Positions 46,038 through 54,766 of a DNA stretch of 64,000 nucleotides are shown piece after piece. The translations under genes and the position numbers were made by a program. The stretch lies in assembly GCF_014284125.1 (NCBI RefSeq), contig NZ_JACOFX010000002.1, positions 310,001 to 374,000 of the forward strand. The letters are read 5' to 3'. The first letter of the stretch is position 1, and the number at the start of each line of letters is the position of its first letter. The notes under the pieces were generated by a model that had not been told where the DNA came from, searched no databases, and saw only the letters and a list, made by a program, of their open reading frames with translations. Source of the stretch: Undibacterium umbellatum. Lineage in GTDB: Bacteria; Pseudomonadota; Gammaproteobacteria; Burkholderiales; Burkholderiaceae_D.

Positions 46038-46153
46038 TTTTGCCAGAGCGCGGCCAGGCAGACGTAAAGTTGTATGGAATATGATGTTGCTCCTTGGTCG
46101 TGCAGGCTGAATGTCAAATAATCAACTGCATTGGTTGTATTGGGTGTCGCTGC

Positions 46154-46942
46154 TCATTTGGCGGCGCGCGATTCCAGAGTATTTTTTGTAAGTCGTGCTT
46201 GCAGTGCAGAATTGGCATCCATAGTTAACAGCAAACTGTAATTGTCGCCACGCTCCAGCACAAGTGCGGCGCGTGCCTGCTGCAAAGCTGGGCTGCTACA
46301 TTCACCCATGCCAGCAGGCTGGTTGGCTGATGGGCATGTCAGTAATTCCACTTTGATGGGATTGACGGCCAGGCTATGGCTGCTGGATGGCGCAAGCGCA
46401 CGAAATACATTGGTCTTGCCGTCGGCCGTACTGATATTGACTGGCCCCAGTTTATCGGCCAGGTGATAAACCGTGAGCCTGGCTTTCATCCGGTTCAAGT
46501 CAGCCTTGTCGTCAAATACAATGGGATTAACTTGCTTTTGCATGTCGACAAATGCAAGCGTCACTACTTGAGCTGCACCTACTTCAAGACGGCTAGCCGT
46601 GATTTTTTTTGAGGCCTGATGTGCATGCAATTGAATTTCATGCGGACCGGAGCGCAAGATCAGATAATCGCCAAACTGCCCTTGCTTCAAGCCGGATTGA
46701 CGCATTTTCCCATCCACCAGCACATCGATCTTTTCATTGGGGTTGAGATGGACGATGCGGACGTAGGCGGCGTCAGCAGGTGGTTCTGGCTCGTATAGAA
46801 CCCCGGTCGACTGCGCCGCCGAGGTACCAGGCATTACCAAACTCAGAAAAAAAACAAACATGGCAAGCAGCGGCAATCTGGCCGCAGACAAGCGGGCAAT
46901 TCGACATCTGGCCTGCAGACCTGTATAAGTGGGCAAATGCAC
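46154..46942 (-). CDS. AlgF-like alginate-type O-acetylation protein
   Basis: A 262-residue periplasmic protein similar to AlgF, an adaptor that is needed for acetylation of alginate or cellulose. It has a signal peptide (LLAMFVFFLSLVMPGTSAAQ) and two beta-domain repeats: YVRIVHLNPNEKIDVLVDGK and LTVYHLADKLGPVNISTADGK. The start is placed at GTG 46942, which has AGGAAAAG ten bases before it; a TTG at 47038 would hide the signal peptide behind a long leader. It is the first gene of the leftward unit algF-algX-bcsP-bcsQ. Confidence 0.8.
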   Translation of the reverse strand: MHLPTYTGLQARCRIARLSAARLPLLAMFVFFLSLVMPGTSAAQSTGVLYEPEPPADAAYVRIVHLNPNEKIDVLVDGKMRQSGLKQGQFGDYLILRSGPHEIQLHAHQASKKITASRLEVGAAQVVTLAFVDMQKQVNPIVFDDKADLNRMKARLTVYHLADKLGPVNISTADGKTNVFRALAPSSSHSLAVNPIKVELLTCPSANQPAGMGECSSPALQQARAALVLERGDNYSLLLTMDANSALQARLTKNTLESRAAK

Positions 46943-47127
46943 TATGAACTTTTCCTGGGTATTGAAATCACATCGACGCCTTGCCAGGCGGCACGGGGAA
47001 CTCACATGAACTTCGCTTGCATAAAAATTAATTAACAAAAATTCATTTATTTCAAGCCTTAGTTGAAAATGTCACATGTTAAAATCATTGGGTAGTGACA
47101 ATCCCACTCATATTGACTAATTGCTTG

Positions 47128-47143
47128 AGCAAAATGTTTTGCT
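47128..47143. promoter_or_regulatory. 16-bp perfect palindrome in the divergent algF/bcsE region
   Basis: AGCAAAATGTTTTGCT lies 24 bases before the bcsE start, inside the 225-base region that must serve both divergent units. It is a good candidate operator; the factor is unknown. Confidence 0.5.
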
Positions 47144-47167
47144 ATTTAAACAAAGGCGTCCGCTATT

Positions 47168-49036
47168 ATGCATGAGACCCCCGTCCTTGCCAACGCCAGA
47201 CTATGTATCCCTGGCCTCCCCAGCCTGACAGATCAGATGCTGAGCGGTGGCTTGTATGCGCTAATTGCAGAAATGCCTCCGGCCCGCGTTCCTGTGCTTG
47301 CCAGCAGCTTGCAATATGCATCGAGCAAGCAGCAAAATTGTACCGTCATATTACCTTCGCATCCTGAGGCATTTCTTGAGCGTATTGATGCACTGGGTGT
47401 CTACGATACCAGCAAGGCATTGGAGAGTGGCAAGCTGCAGATCTTTTTGCGCCAGGATAATTTTGCAAAAAACATGTTCCGTTTCGGCGCTGAACGCTTC
47501 GCCAAAGAACTCGATTATTTTGGTATCCCGGATGACAGCTACCTGATCTTTGATCAGGCAGATGAATTATTCAGCCTGCACGATTTATCCCTGGCGATGG
47601 AGCAGGTCGAAGCCCTGCGTCTTTGGTTCGGCAAGCACAGAGTGACAGCTTTGCTGGTTTTTTCACGCTTGAGTGGCAATAGTGCCGAGACTTTGCAAGC
47701 CATGATGGACCAACTCTCAGGCATAGTTCGGATCAGTAGTGGCCGCCCGGGGCTGGAACTGACTTTCGATTACTGGCAGTCGCCAGAAGGTACCATCGCC
47801 GCACGTCAGTATCCCTTGCTGACGCTTGACAATGGCATGTACAAAATTGGCGCACGTGCGGCTGAAGAAATGGCCGAACAGTTGGCTGAAATGCAGCAGC
47901 ATGGTCCGGAAAAATTCTTTTACATGGATGAAGACCTTGCCAGCCTTGCCAATGAATTGCCAGGCAACTGGCAACTGGTGAGCAGCTTGATAGGCATGAT
48001 GCATGCCACCCGTGGTTTGCAGGCGGCAACTGTGGTGCTCAGCTTCCAGCGCGACACGGGCTTGCGTGAACTTGCCGAGACCGTCCATACACTGCGCATG
48101 AGCCTGGGAAAAAAAGCCCATATCGTGATACGTGAAAAGCAGGCTTCGCTACGCTATCAGAATGAAGCACTATTGCTACGTCTGGGCGTCAACCTTGTGA
48201 TACATCGCGACATTCCGGAAAATCGCTTGCCCTTGTTGCTGGAGTCACTCAAAGGGCAAAGCTTCGACCGCAATGTGGATATCGATTTTGAAGTTGCCCT
48301 GGCCAGTGTCATCCCTTCTGGCTTGCGTGGCTATTTGTTGCCACCGTGTTTTGCCAGGGAAGCAGGCATTATCATGGAGCGCGGCACCGCCCTGAACATC
48401 CCTTGTGTGCTGGTGATTGGTGAACTGGTCGAGGGCACCAGCTTCCCTGATATCCTGGCCCGCATCAGCATCTCCCGCCCTGGCGATCTTTTATCCAGCG
48501 ATGGCAAGGCATGTTATTTGTTTTTTAATGCCTGCCCTGAATCTGCCTTGCAATTGACACTTGAACGCATACTTGGTGCAGCAGCAGGCACTGCCTTTCA
48601 TCAAGTAAGTTACTTGATAGACCGACAGGATATAGCCCTGGCTCTAGCCAATCTGGTGCATGTAGCCAGGAATGCAGAACTACCTGATTATTTAAACCGG
48701 AACCTTGAGCCGGCTGCAATCGAAGCACTGGCAGAGCCCGCTACAGAGAATGAAAATTTTCCATATCAGTCCCAATTCCACCATCCAGCAGAGCAAGTTG
48801 CTACGCCAGTTGTTGTGCATGTAAAAAAGCAATTCGAGGATGAACTGCATGAGCACAATGCAGATGTAGTCTCTTTCGTGATAGAAGAAGAGCAAGATTA
48901 TTCCAGCGATGACGAAGATGAATTCAAATTCAATCCGGTAGCTGACGACAGTGCCACTCGGGCGGCCAAGCAGGTATTTGGCAAGCAACCAGCACCCAGG
49001 GCTACCCGAGCCACTTATAAGCAACAAGCAGGCTGA
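47168..49036 (+). CDS. BcsE-like c-di-GMP receptor
   Basis: A 622-residue BcsE-family protein. BcsE is a cytosolic regulator of cellulose secretion that binds c-di-GMP through its GIL domain. The expected RxxD site is at 437-440 (SRPGDLLSSDGKACYLFFN), near the place known in E. coli (about 415-418). The N-terminal two thirds are a degenerate REC/ATPase-like region; the C terminus is acidic and low-complexity (EEEQDYSSDDEDEF). In this locus the classical targets BcsA/BcsF/BcsG are missing, so BcsE may control the PgaC-like synthase. Confidence 0.88.
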   Translation: MHETPVLANARLCIPGLPSLTDQMLSGGLYALIAEMPPARVPVLASSLQYASSKQQNCTVILPSHPEAFLERIDALGVYDTSKALESGKLQIFLRQDNFAKNMFRFGAERFAKELDYFGIPDDSYLIFDQADELFSLHDLSLAMEQVEALRLWFGKHRVTALLVFSRLSGNSAETLQAMMDQLSGIVRISSGRPGLELTFDYWQSPEGTIAARQYPLLTLDNGMYKIGARAAEEMAEQLAEMQQHGPEKFFYMDEDLASLANELPGNWQLVSSLIGMMHATRGLQAATVVLSFQRDTGLRELAETVHTLRMSLGKKAHIVIREKQASLRYQNEALLLRLGVNLVIHRDIPENRLPLLLESLKGQSFDRNVDIDFEVALASVIPSGLRGYLLPPCFAREAGIIMERGTALNIPCVLVIGELVEGTSFPDILARISISRPGDLLSSDGKACYLFFNACPESALQLTLERILGAAAGTAFHQVSYLIDRQDIALALANLVHVARNAELPDYLNRNLEPAAIEALAEPATENENFPYQSQFHHPAEQVATPVVVHVKKQFEDELHEHNADVVSFVIEEEQDYSSDDEDEFKFNPVADDSATRAAKQVFGKQPAPRATRATYKQQAG

Positions 49037-49070
49037 TGCACGCATCGGCTGATATTCAATAAAAGAGTTT

Positions 49071-50369
49071 ATGCGTATTTACCCATTGTGCAAGAAAGCA
49101 TTGCAGCCCCTCTCTTTAGCATTGATCATTTCAGTGTCGAACTATGGCTCATCAGCCCAGGCGGCTGATGCACCGGTAATAGTGCTGAGTCCAGCCCAGC
49201 AACACGTCCTGGATTTGAGCGTCGCCCAGGATTATCAGGCAGCTGGCACTAAGGGACTGGAGTTGCTGGAAAGAGAAAAAGCCGATCCTGGTCTGCGTTT
49301 GGTCATCGCCAATAGCCTGGCCTGGTCGGGTCGCATGCGCAAGGCAGAATCGCAATACAAGGTTCTTTCCAATAGCAAGGTCCGCAAAGATGCACGTACA
49401 GGTCTGGCAAATCTGTATCGCTGGAAAGGGCGTGATGATGAAGCCTTGCCACTCTATCAAACGGTATTGGCAGAAGATCCGCAGCACGCCGGTGCCAATG
49501 AGGGCCTGATGTATGCCCAACGTGAATTGAATCCGCGTACTTTTGTCAGCGCTGGGGCAGCGCAAGATTCTGGTGATGCCAAACGCCGTGAACTGAGCAT
49601 CAGCCAGCGTTGGCGCGATGATACTGGCCGCCATATTTTTGAAGTCAGCAGCAGTGGCACCCGCGATGAATTACCTGTCACCACAGCAAAGCAGGGTGAA
49701 GTGGGTTTTGCCTATCAAAACCTGAACCTGCCGCTGGAGCCACGTCTGGCACTGGAGGCGCAGGCAAAACCTAAAGGCGATTTATTCGGTAGCCTCAAAT
49801 TGAAAATCGATGAGGGGCGCTTCCTGATTGATATAGGTCGCACCAACTGGGGCAAGTCTGCCTTCAATGCACGCGCTCTGGAAGATGGCTTGAACGCAGC
49901 GCACATAGGGCTGGATGCCAATCTGCATTTTGACAGCGGCCAATTTACTGAGCACATCGATATTTTTCGCGTCTCTGACAGTAACGTTATACTGACCAGT
50001 CGCAGTAATTTCATCCCCTCATGGCGACCTTTTGGCCATCGCATCAAACCCTTTGTCGGCATAGAAACCCGTGATGTGCGCTTTTATTCGAATAAATACT
50101 GGTCGCCTGAGGATGGTTTTGGTACGGCCTATGTCGGTTTGCAAGGGGAATGGGCGAATGAAAACTGGAGCCTGTACGGCAGCGGGCAGGTCGGTACGCG
50201 CCTTTATGGCGAAGCAGGCAGTAACTGGAGTCTGGGCATGGGCGGCAAGCTCTGGCTGGATAAAAACCTGGCGGTAGGTGTCAATCTCTGGTCCATGGCC
50301 AGCCGCCGTGACAATGCCCGCTATCGCGCAAAATCGTTTTCCGTAAATCTGGAGAAGCTTTGGGATTGA
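49071..50369 (+). CDS. TPR and beta-barrel outer-membrane protein (PgaA/BcsC-like exporter)
   Basis: A 432-residue protein with a signal peptide (cleavage near AQA-ADAP), about three TPR-like helical repeats (45-160, ANSLAWSGRMRKAESQY, GLANLYRWKGRDDEALPLYQ), and a C-terminal region of alternating strands (about 170-432) that would form a porin-like barrel. This is a short version of PgaA or BcsC architecture, in which periplasmic TPRs guide the polymer to the pore. It overlaps the synthase gene by ten bases. Confidence 0.75.
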   Translation: MRIYPLCKKALQPLSLALIISVSNYGSSAQAADAPVIVLSPAQQHVLDLSVAQDYQAAGTKGLELLEREKADPGLRLVIANSLAWSGRMRKAESQYKVLSNSKVRKDARTGLANLYRWKGRDDEALPLYQTVLAEDPQHAGANEGLMYAQRELNPRTFVSAGAAQDSGDAKRRELSISQRWRDDTGRHIFEVSSSGTRDELPVTTAKQGEVGFAYQNLNLPLEPRLALEAQAKPKGDLFGSLKLKIDEGRFLIDIGRTNWGKSAFNARALEDGLNAAHIGLDANLHFDSGQFTEHIDIFRVSDSNVILTSRSNFIPSWRPFGHRIKPFVGIETRDVRFYSNKYWSPEDGFGTAYVGLQGEWANENWSLYGSGQVGTRLYGEAGSNWSLGMGGKLWLDKNLAVGVNLWSMASRRDNARYRAKSFSVNLEKLWD

Positions 50370-51718
50370 GGCAAATCTATAGCTACCTGCTTGCTGCGAC
50401 CTCGATTGCAGGAGTGGTCTATCTTTTCGTCATCAGCTTTGGTGGTATCCGGGAATTTGATCTGGGCAAGTTCAGCATCCTGTTTGAAAACCTGTTTCTC
50501 AGCGTAGTCTCGGCCTATCTGTTGTTTTTCCTGGCGCTACTGGTACTCAGGTATGCCATGCTCATCTTGTATTCATTCATGGAGCATCTGGAAAACATGA
50601 TGAAGCGCCGCCAGGAGCCGGAAAGCAATTTTCATGATGATGCTTCGCTGCCCATGATCACCTTGGTGGTGCCCGCCTATAATGAAGGACCAGTGATACA
50701 GCAAGCCTTGCGTTCCCTGCTGTTGCTGGATTATCCCAATTACGAAATCCTGGTCATCGATGATGGTTCCAGTGATGACACCTATGAAAAAGCCCTGGCA
50801 GTGGCGCGCGAAGATCATCAGGTCACGGTGCGTGTCATTACCAAGAAGAATGGTGGCAAGGCCGATGCTCTGAATACCGGCATGAGCGCCGCACGCGGTG
50901 AATTCATTCTGAATATGGATGGTGATACCAAGCTCTCACGCAATACCTTGCGGGCATGCATACGCCATTTTGATGATCCGAGAGTTGGCGCGGTTGCCGG
51001 CAACGTCAAGGTACTCAATCGCGAGAATCTCCTGACCAGGGTGCAGGCGCTGGAATATGTCGAGGGACTGGCGATGGCACGCAAGGCGCAAAGCTTCATG
51101 CGCGCAGTCAATATCATACCGGGGCCGCTGGGCATGTTCAGGAAGAGCGTCCTGCAGCAGGCAGGTGGCTATGACCATGACACCTTTGCCGAAGACTGCG
51201 ACCTGACCCTGAAGCTGCTCATGCGCGGCTGGCATATCGCCTATGAACCCACAGCCATCGCCTGGGTGGAAACCCCCAGCCGTCTGCTGGACTTGCTGAA
51301 GCAGCGCTATCGCTGGACACGTGGCATCTTGCAGGCTACCCGCAAGCACAGCTCGGCCCTGTGGAACCCGCGTCGTGCTGGCATCAATTTTTTCATTTTA
51401 TGGTACATGCTGTTTGAAGGCATCATGTGGCCGTTCTCCACGGTATTGGGCAATCTGTTTTTTGTCTATGTTGGCCTGCAATATGGGGTGGTGATATTTC
51501 TGTTTTACTGGTGGTTGCAACTGACGATACTCGATATCGTTGCCGCCACCTATTGTGTCATCGTGGAAGAAGAAGACCCTTCCCTGATTTTTTATGCCGT
51601 CGTGTTCAGGCTGTTCTACATTACGATTATTGATATTTCCAAGGTATTTGCCACCATAGAAGAATGGCGTGGCACGGCAATGACCTGGGGCAAGCTGCAA
51701 AGAGAAGGCAAGCTTTGA
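50360..51718 (+). CDS. Processive family-2 glycosyltransferase (PgaC-like synthase)
   Basis: A 452-residue membrane glycosyltransferase. It has two N-terminal helices, a cytosolic GT-A domain with VVPAYNEGPVIQQAL, VIDDGSSDDT, the DxD motif (NMDGDT), the AEDCDLT acidic motif and QRYRW (processive QxxRW motif near residue 315), then three C-terminal helices. It resembles PgaC, HasA and NodC synthases of beta-1,4/1,6 aminosugar polymers. There is no PilZ domain. The start is TTG at 50360, supported by GGAG six bases upstream; it overlaps the previous gene. The sugar is not known from sequence, but the deacetylase nearby hints at N-acetylhexosamine. Confidence 0.88.
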   Translation: MGLRQIYSYLLAATSIAGVVYLFVISFGGIREFDLGKFSILFENLFLSVVSAYLLFFLALLVLRYAMLILYSFMEHLENMMKRRQEPESNFHDDASLPMITLVVPAYNEGPVIQQALRSLLLLDYPNYEILVIDDGSSDDTYEKALAVAREDHQVTVRVITKKNGGKADALNTGMSAARGEFILNMDGDTKLSRNTLRACIRHFDDPRVGAVAGNVKVLNRENLLTRVQALEYVEGLAMARKAQSFMRAVNIIPGPLGMFRKSVLQQAGGYDHDTFAEDCDLTLKLLMRGWHIAYEPTAIAWVETPSRLLDLLKQRYRWTRGILQATRKHSSALWNPRRAGINFFILWYMLFEGIMWPFSTVLGNLFFVYVGLQYGVVIFLFYWWLQLTILDIVAATYCVIVEEEDPSLIFYAVVFRLFYITIIDISKVFATIEEWRGTAMTWGKLQREGKL

Positions 51719-51719
51719 T

Positions 51720-51941
51720 ATGGACCTGATTTCTATACTGGCAACCGTGATACTGATCACCACCATAGGCACGTTGGTGGTCGGTGTTGCCGCTTATATT
51801 GCCTTCAAATTGCGCGATAAGCGCAAGCCAAAACGTAAAGACCCCACAGCAGAAGAGCATGGCGAAATGCAGCCAATTTTCCTGAGGCGCTATGTGCCTG
51901 GCAAGCAGGCAAATGCTTCATCAGCAGATAAACCGTCTTAG
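51720..51941 (+). CDS. Small single-helix membrane protein, possible synthase partner
   Basis: A 73-residue protein with one membrane helix (about residues 5-29) and a basic cytosolic tail (KLRDKRKPKRKD). It starts one base after the synthase stop, so it is coupled to it. It resembles no family that I know, but its place matches PgaD, the small partner that with PgaC binds c-di-GMP. A PgaD-like role is inferred from position only. Confidence 0.6.
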   Translation: MDLISILATVILITTIGTLVVGVAAYIAFKLRDKRKPKRKDPTAEEHGEMQPIFLRRYVPGKQANASSADKPS

Positions 51942-52001
51942 CTATTTGTGCAGTTATTGTAGATATTGTAGTTTCCACCCGTTTCACTGGTTCAAATTTT
52001 C

Positions 52002-53870
52002 ATGCAAACAGAAGACCCTGGCGGTTTTGAAAACCGGCCTGCTTACCGCCGCATAGGTATTTATCTATTGGCTTTGATCGTGCTGGGCATGGCGGTATCC
52101 GTGTTTGCCTACCTGTCATCCATGCAGGTGCTGGGCTGGCAAATGCCGGAATTCAATCTGCAAACTCCTTTCAAGTCTGCTGGCGGGGTTAATTCCACGC
52201 CCGCATCCAAGGGTTTGTACTTGTATGCCTCACCGAATACCCGCAGTTATTTTGCCTCCATAGGCGGCAACTATGATCGCTTGTTAACTCCCTGGCGTGC
52301 CTATGCCAAGCAGCGCCAGCTCAGCTTCAAAGAAATTTCTGACCCGCAAGAGCTAAGCAATATCAAGGATGGCGTGCTGGTACTGGCATCAGCAGTAGCA
52401 CTCAGTGAGCAAGAGCGCACCAGCTTGCAGGAATATCGCGCCCAGGGTGGTGCCATCCTGGCGACCTGGGCCAGTGGCACCCGCAATGAAAAAGGTGAGT
52501 GGTCTGGCTGGCAATTTCTGGAAACCATGGGGGCAGCCTCCAAAGGCGAAATCGCGCTGGAATCCAAAGCCAGGTTCCTCATCCTGAATGGCGAGACTCC
52601 ATTGACACATAGCCAGCCTGCCGGTCAGCGCATCTGGTTGGGTAATGCCTCGGAAAGCCTGTTGCGTTTTAGCGGGGAAGGCGCAGCCAGCATTATGGAC
52701 TGGGCCAGGGTGCAAGAGCCGGAAAGGAAAAATGAATCTGCCGTGCTATACGCAGAACCCAGCGCCGATAGCGGCCGCAGCGCCGTGTTTGCCTTTGCCG
52801 AATCAGCCTGGGAATCACAGCCTTATCCCATCTACAGCCTGGTCGATGACACCCTGAGCTGGTTGCAGAGAAGACCGGCACTGTTGCGCGCTGCCTGGCC
52901 AGAAGGAAAATATGCGGCGCAAATTATTGAGATGGATACTGAGCAAGGCTTTGCCAATGCCTTGCGTTTTGCATCCCTGATACGCAGCATCAATTACCGC
53001 GGCAGTTTTTATGTGCTGACTTCTGTGGCAAAACAATTCCCTGCGGAGATGAAACAGTTGGCGCGTGAGTATGATATCGGTTATCACGGCGATACCCATA
53101 TCAGCTTCAAAGAGCAGGGCCTGAATGAGCAGGAAAAACGCATCAATGCCATGCGAGAAGATTTGAAATCCATCTTGCCTGATCTGCCTGCCATCACTGG
53201 TTTTCGTGCACCGCTGGAAGGCTATGACCAAACTACACAGTCGCTCTTGCAAAAAAATGGTTTCCTGCACCATGTGACCGATCCCAATAGCAGCGAAGGC
53301 CGCTTGCCAGTTTTTGTCAAAATCGATGGTGTCAGCCAGGACAAGGCCATGGTCTTGTTACCCCGCACTCAGCGCGACGATCTCAATTTGAGCAAGGAGC
53401 AACTTGACCTTGAGCAAACCAGGCAGGCACTGATCAGCGATGCAGAAACCAGCAAGCAAATGGGCGCGCTGGGCTTGCTCAGTGTGCATAGCCAGAGTTT
53501 TGAAGAAAACAGTTTGCTGACGCAGGCCTTCCCGGCGTATCTGGCGTATCTGAAGGCAAATAGAAATACTGTCTGGCTGGCATCATCTTCACAAGTTGCT
53601 GACTGGTGGCATGAGCGTGATAGATTGAAATTATCTTCCAGCATTGCAGGAAAACGTATTGAATTCGATATGACTGTCACGGGCAAAAAGCCGCTGGCAA
53701 ATGCCAGCCTGATTTTGATGTTGCCACAAAAATCCCAATTGCCAAATGTGCTGGGATTGAAGATAGGCATGCCGAAAGCCACAGTAAAACGCATCGATGA
53801 TTTTCGCGCTGCTATCGTCTTTGAAACGCTGGAGCCTGGTAATTATGCTTACCAGGCGGTTTTCAACTAG
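52002..53870 (+). CDS. Membrane-anchored polysaccharide deacetylase
   Basis: A 622-residue protein with an N-terminal membrane helix (about 21-43), a periplasmic domain with a Rossmann-like feel (60-280), a NodB-type deacetylase domain (about 300-545), and a C-terminal beta-domain. Metal-site candidates are Asp312 (EMDTEQG), His362 and His366 (GYHGDTHISF); further motifs are the Arg in TGFRAPLEGYD and the His in LSVHSQSF. It would remove N- or O-acetyl groups from the polymer in the periplasm, as PgaB does. It converges on the second bcsQ-like gene with a gap of three bases. Confidence 0.8.
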   Translation: MQTEDPGGFENRPAYRRIGIYLLALIVLGMAVSVFAYLSSMQVLGWQMPEFNLQTPFKSAGGVNSTPASKGLYLYASPNTRSYFASIGGNYDRLLTPWRAYAKQRQLSFKEISDPQELSNIKDGVLVLASAVALSEQERTSLQEYRAQGGAILATWASGTRNEKGEWSGWQFLETMGAASKGEIALESKARFLILNGETPLTHSQPAGQRIWLGNASESLLRFSGEGAASIMDWARVQEPERKNESAVLYAEPSADSGRSAVFAFAESAWESQPYPIYSLVDDTLSWLQRRPALLRAAWPEGKYAAQIIEMDTEQGFANALRFASLIRSINYRGSFYVLTSVAKQFPAEMKQLAREYDIGYHGDTHISFKEQGLNEQEKRINAMREDLKSILPDLPAITGFRAPLEGYDQTTQSLLQKNGFLHHVTDPNSSEGRLPVFVKIDGVSQDKAMVLLPRTQRDDLNLSKEQLDLEQTRQALISDAETSKQMGALGLLSVHSQSFEENSLLTQAFPAYLAYLKANRNTVWLASSSQVADWWHERDRLKLSSSIAGKRIEFDMTVTGKKPLANASLILMLPQKSQLPNVLGLKIGMPKATVKRIDDFRAAIVFETLEPGNYAYQAVFN

Positions 53871-53873
53871 ATT

Positions 53874-54620
53874 TTAGTTCCGGCTTGCCAGCCAGTCTGC
53901 CAGATGCTGGATATCGCGGCTGGCTTGCGCATCAGGGTCGTATTGCAAGACTGATCTTTCATAAGCCAGGGCTTCAGGCACCAATGCATCTCTGTGGATG
54001 ACCATAGGGGCCATCTTGCTGCCATAGCTATCCATCATGGCAGCCCTGACTTGTTGTGCCAGTTCGCTGTCTTCCTGCATCTGGTTCAGTAATATGTGAG
54101 TAGTTGCCATTCTGTTTGCAGGATCTTTTTTGTATTCTGCCAGCAATTTTAAAATCTTCCTGAGGCTGGAGTACGAGGCCGCGTCTGTCAGTACCACGAT
54201 AAGTGCCCTGGCTGCAGCGTTCAAGGCTTGCGGCAAATATACCGTGGCACCAGGCGGCGTATCGAGCAGGATGTAGTCATAGCCAATACTTTGCAGGCCC
54301 TGCAGTGCCGTTGCCACCCATGTTGGCCGTGCTTCCAGTCCGGCTTCAAATTCCAGCAATTCTTCTGCAGTGACACGTCCGAAAGGGATGAAGTCGACGC
54401 CGAAGGGGCTTTCAAAAATCACTTCAGGGAAGATGCCTTCGCGGACCAGGCCAGCATCATCATTGGGATCCATGCCCAGATGATGGCGCACTGCATTTTG
54501 CGGATCAAGATCAATGACCAGTACCCGCTTGTTGCGCTGGCTGAGTGCGATGGCGAGGTTGCTGGTCAGCGTGGTTTTACCGACGCCGCCCTTGCCGGAA
54601 ATGAGGGAGATTACTTGCAT
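53874..54620 (-). CDS. BcsQ-like ParA/MinD ATPase, copy 2
   Basis: A 248-residue MinD/ParA-type ATPase with KGGVGKTTLTSNLA (deviant Walker A), VIDLDPQNAVRHHLGM and LLDTPPGATVYLPQAL (Walker B). It is a paralogue of the gene at 43.4 kb (same length and order of motifs) but clearly diverged. It faces the deacetylase gene. It encloses, with copy 1, the whole mixed polysaccharide locus. A role in placing the synthase complex is inferred from BcsQ. Confidence 0.88.
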   Translation of the reverse strand: MQVISLISGKGGVGKTTLTSNLAIALSQRNKRVLVIDLDPQNAVRHHLGMDPNDDAGLVREGIFPEVIFESPFGVDFIPFGRVTAEELLEFEAGLEARPTWVATALQGLQSIGYDYILLDTPPGATVYLPQALNAAARALIVVLTDAASYSSLRKILKLLAEYKKDPANRMATTHILLNQMQEDSELAQQVRAAMMDSYGSKMAPMVIHRDALVPEALAYERSVLQYDPDAQASRDIQHLADWLASRN

Positions 54621-54766
54621 GATTCTTTTTATCTGACAGGCGGGTACTGTTTTTTGTAGGAGCAGGGACGTGATGGCTTTAGTTGGCTATGTAGCCCCAC
54701 AAGCGCGACAGGCAGTTTACCTGCATTTGCCTGCTTTAGTAAGCCCAAAGCTTGTTGATAGCGTGA

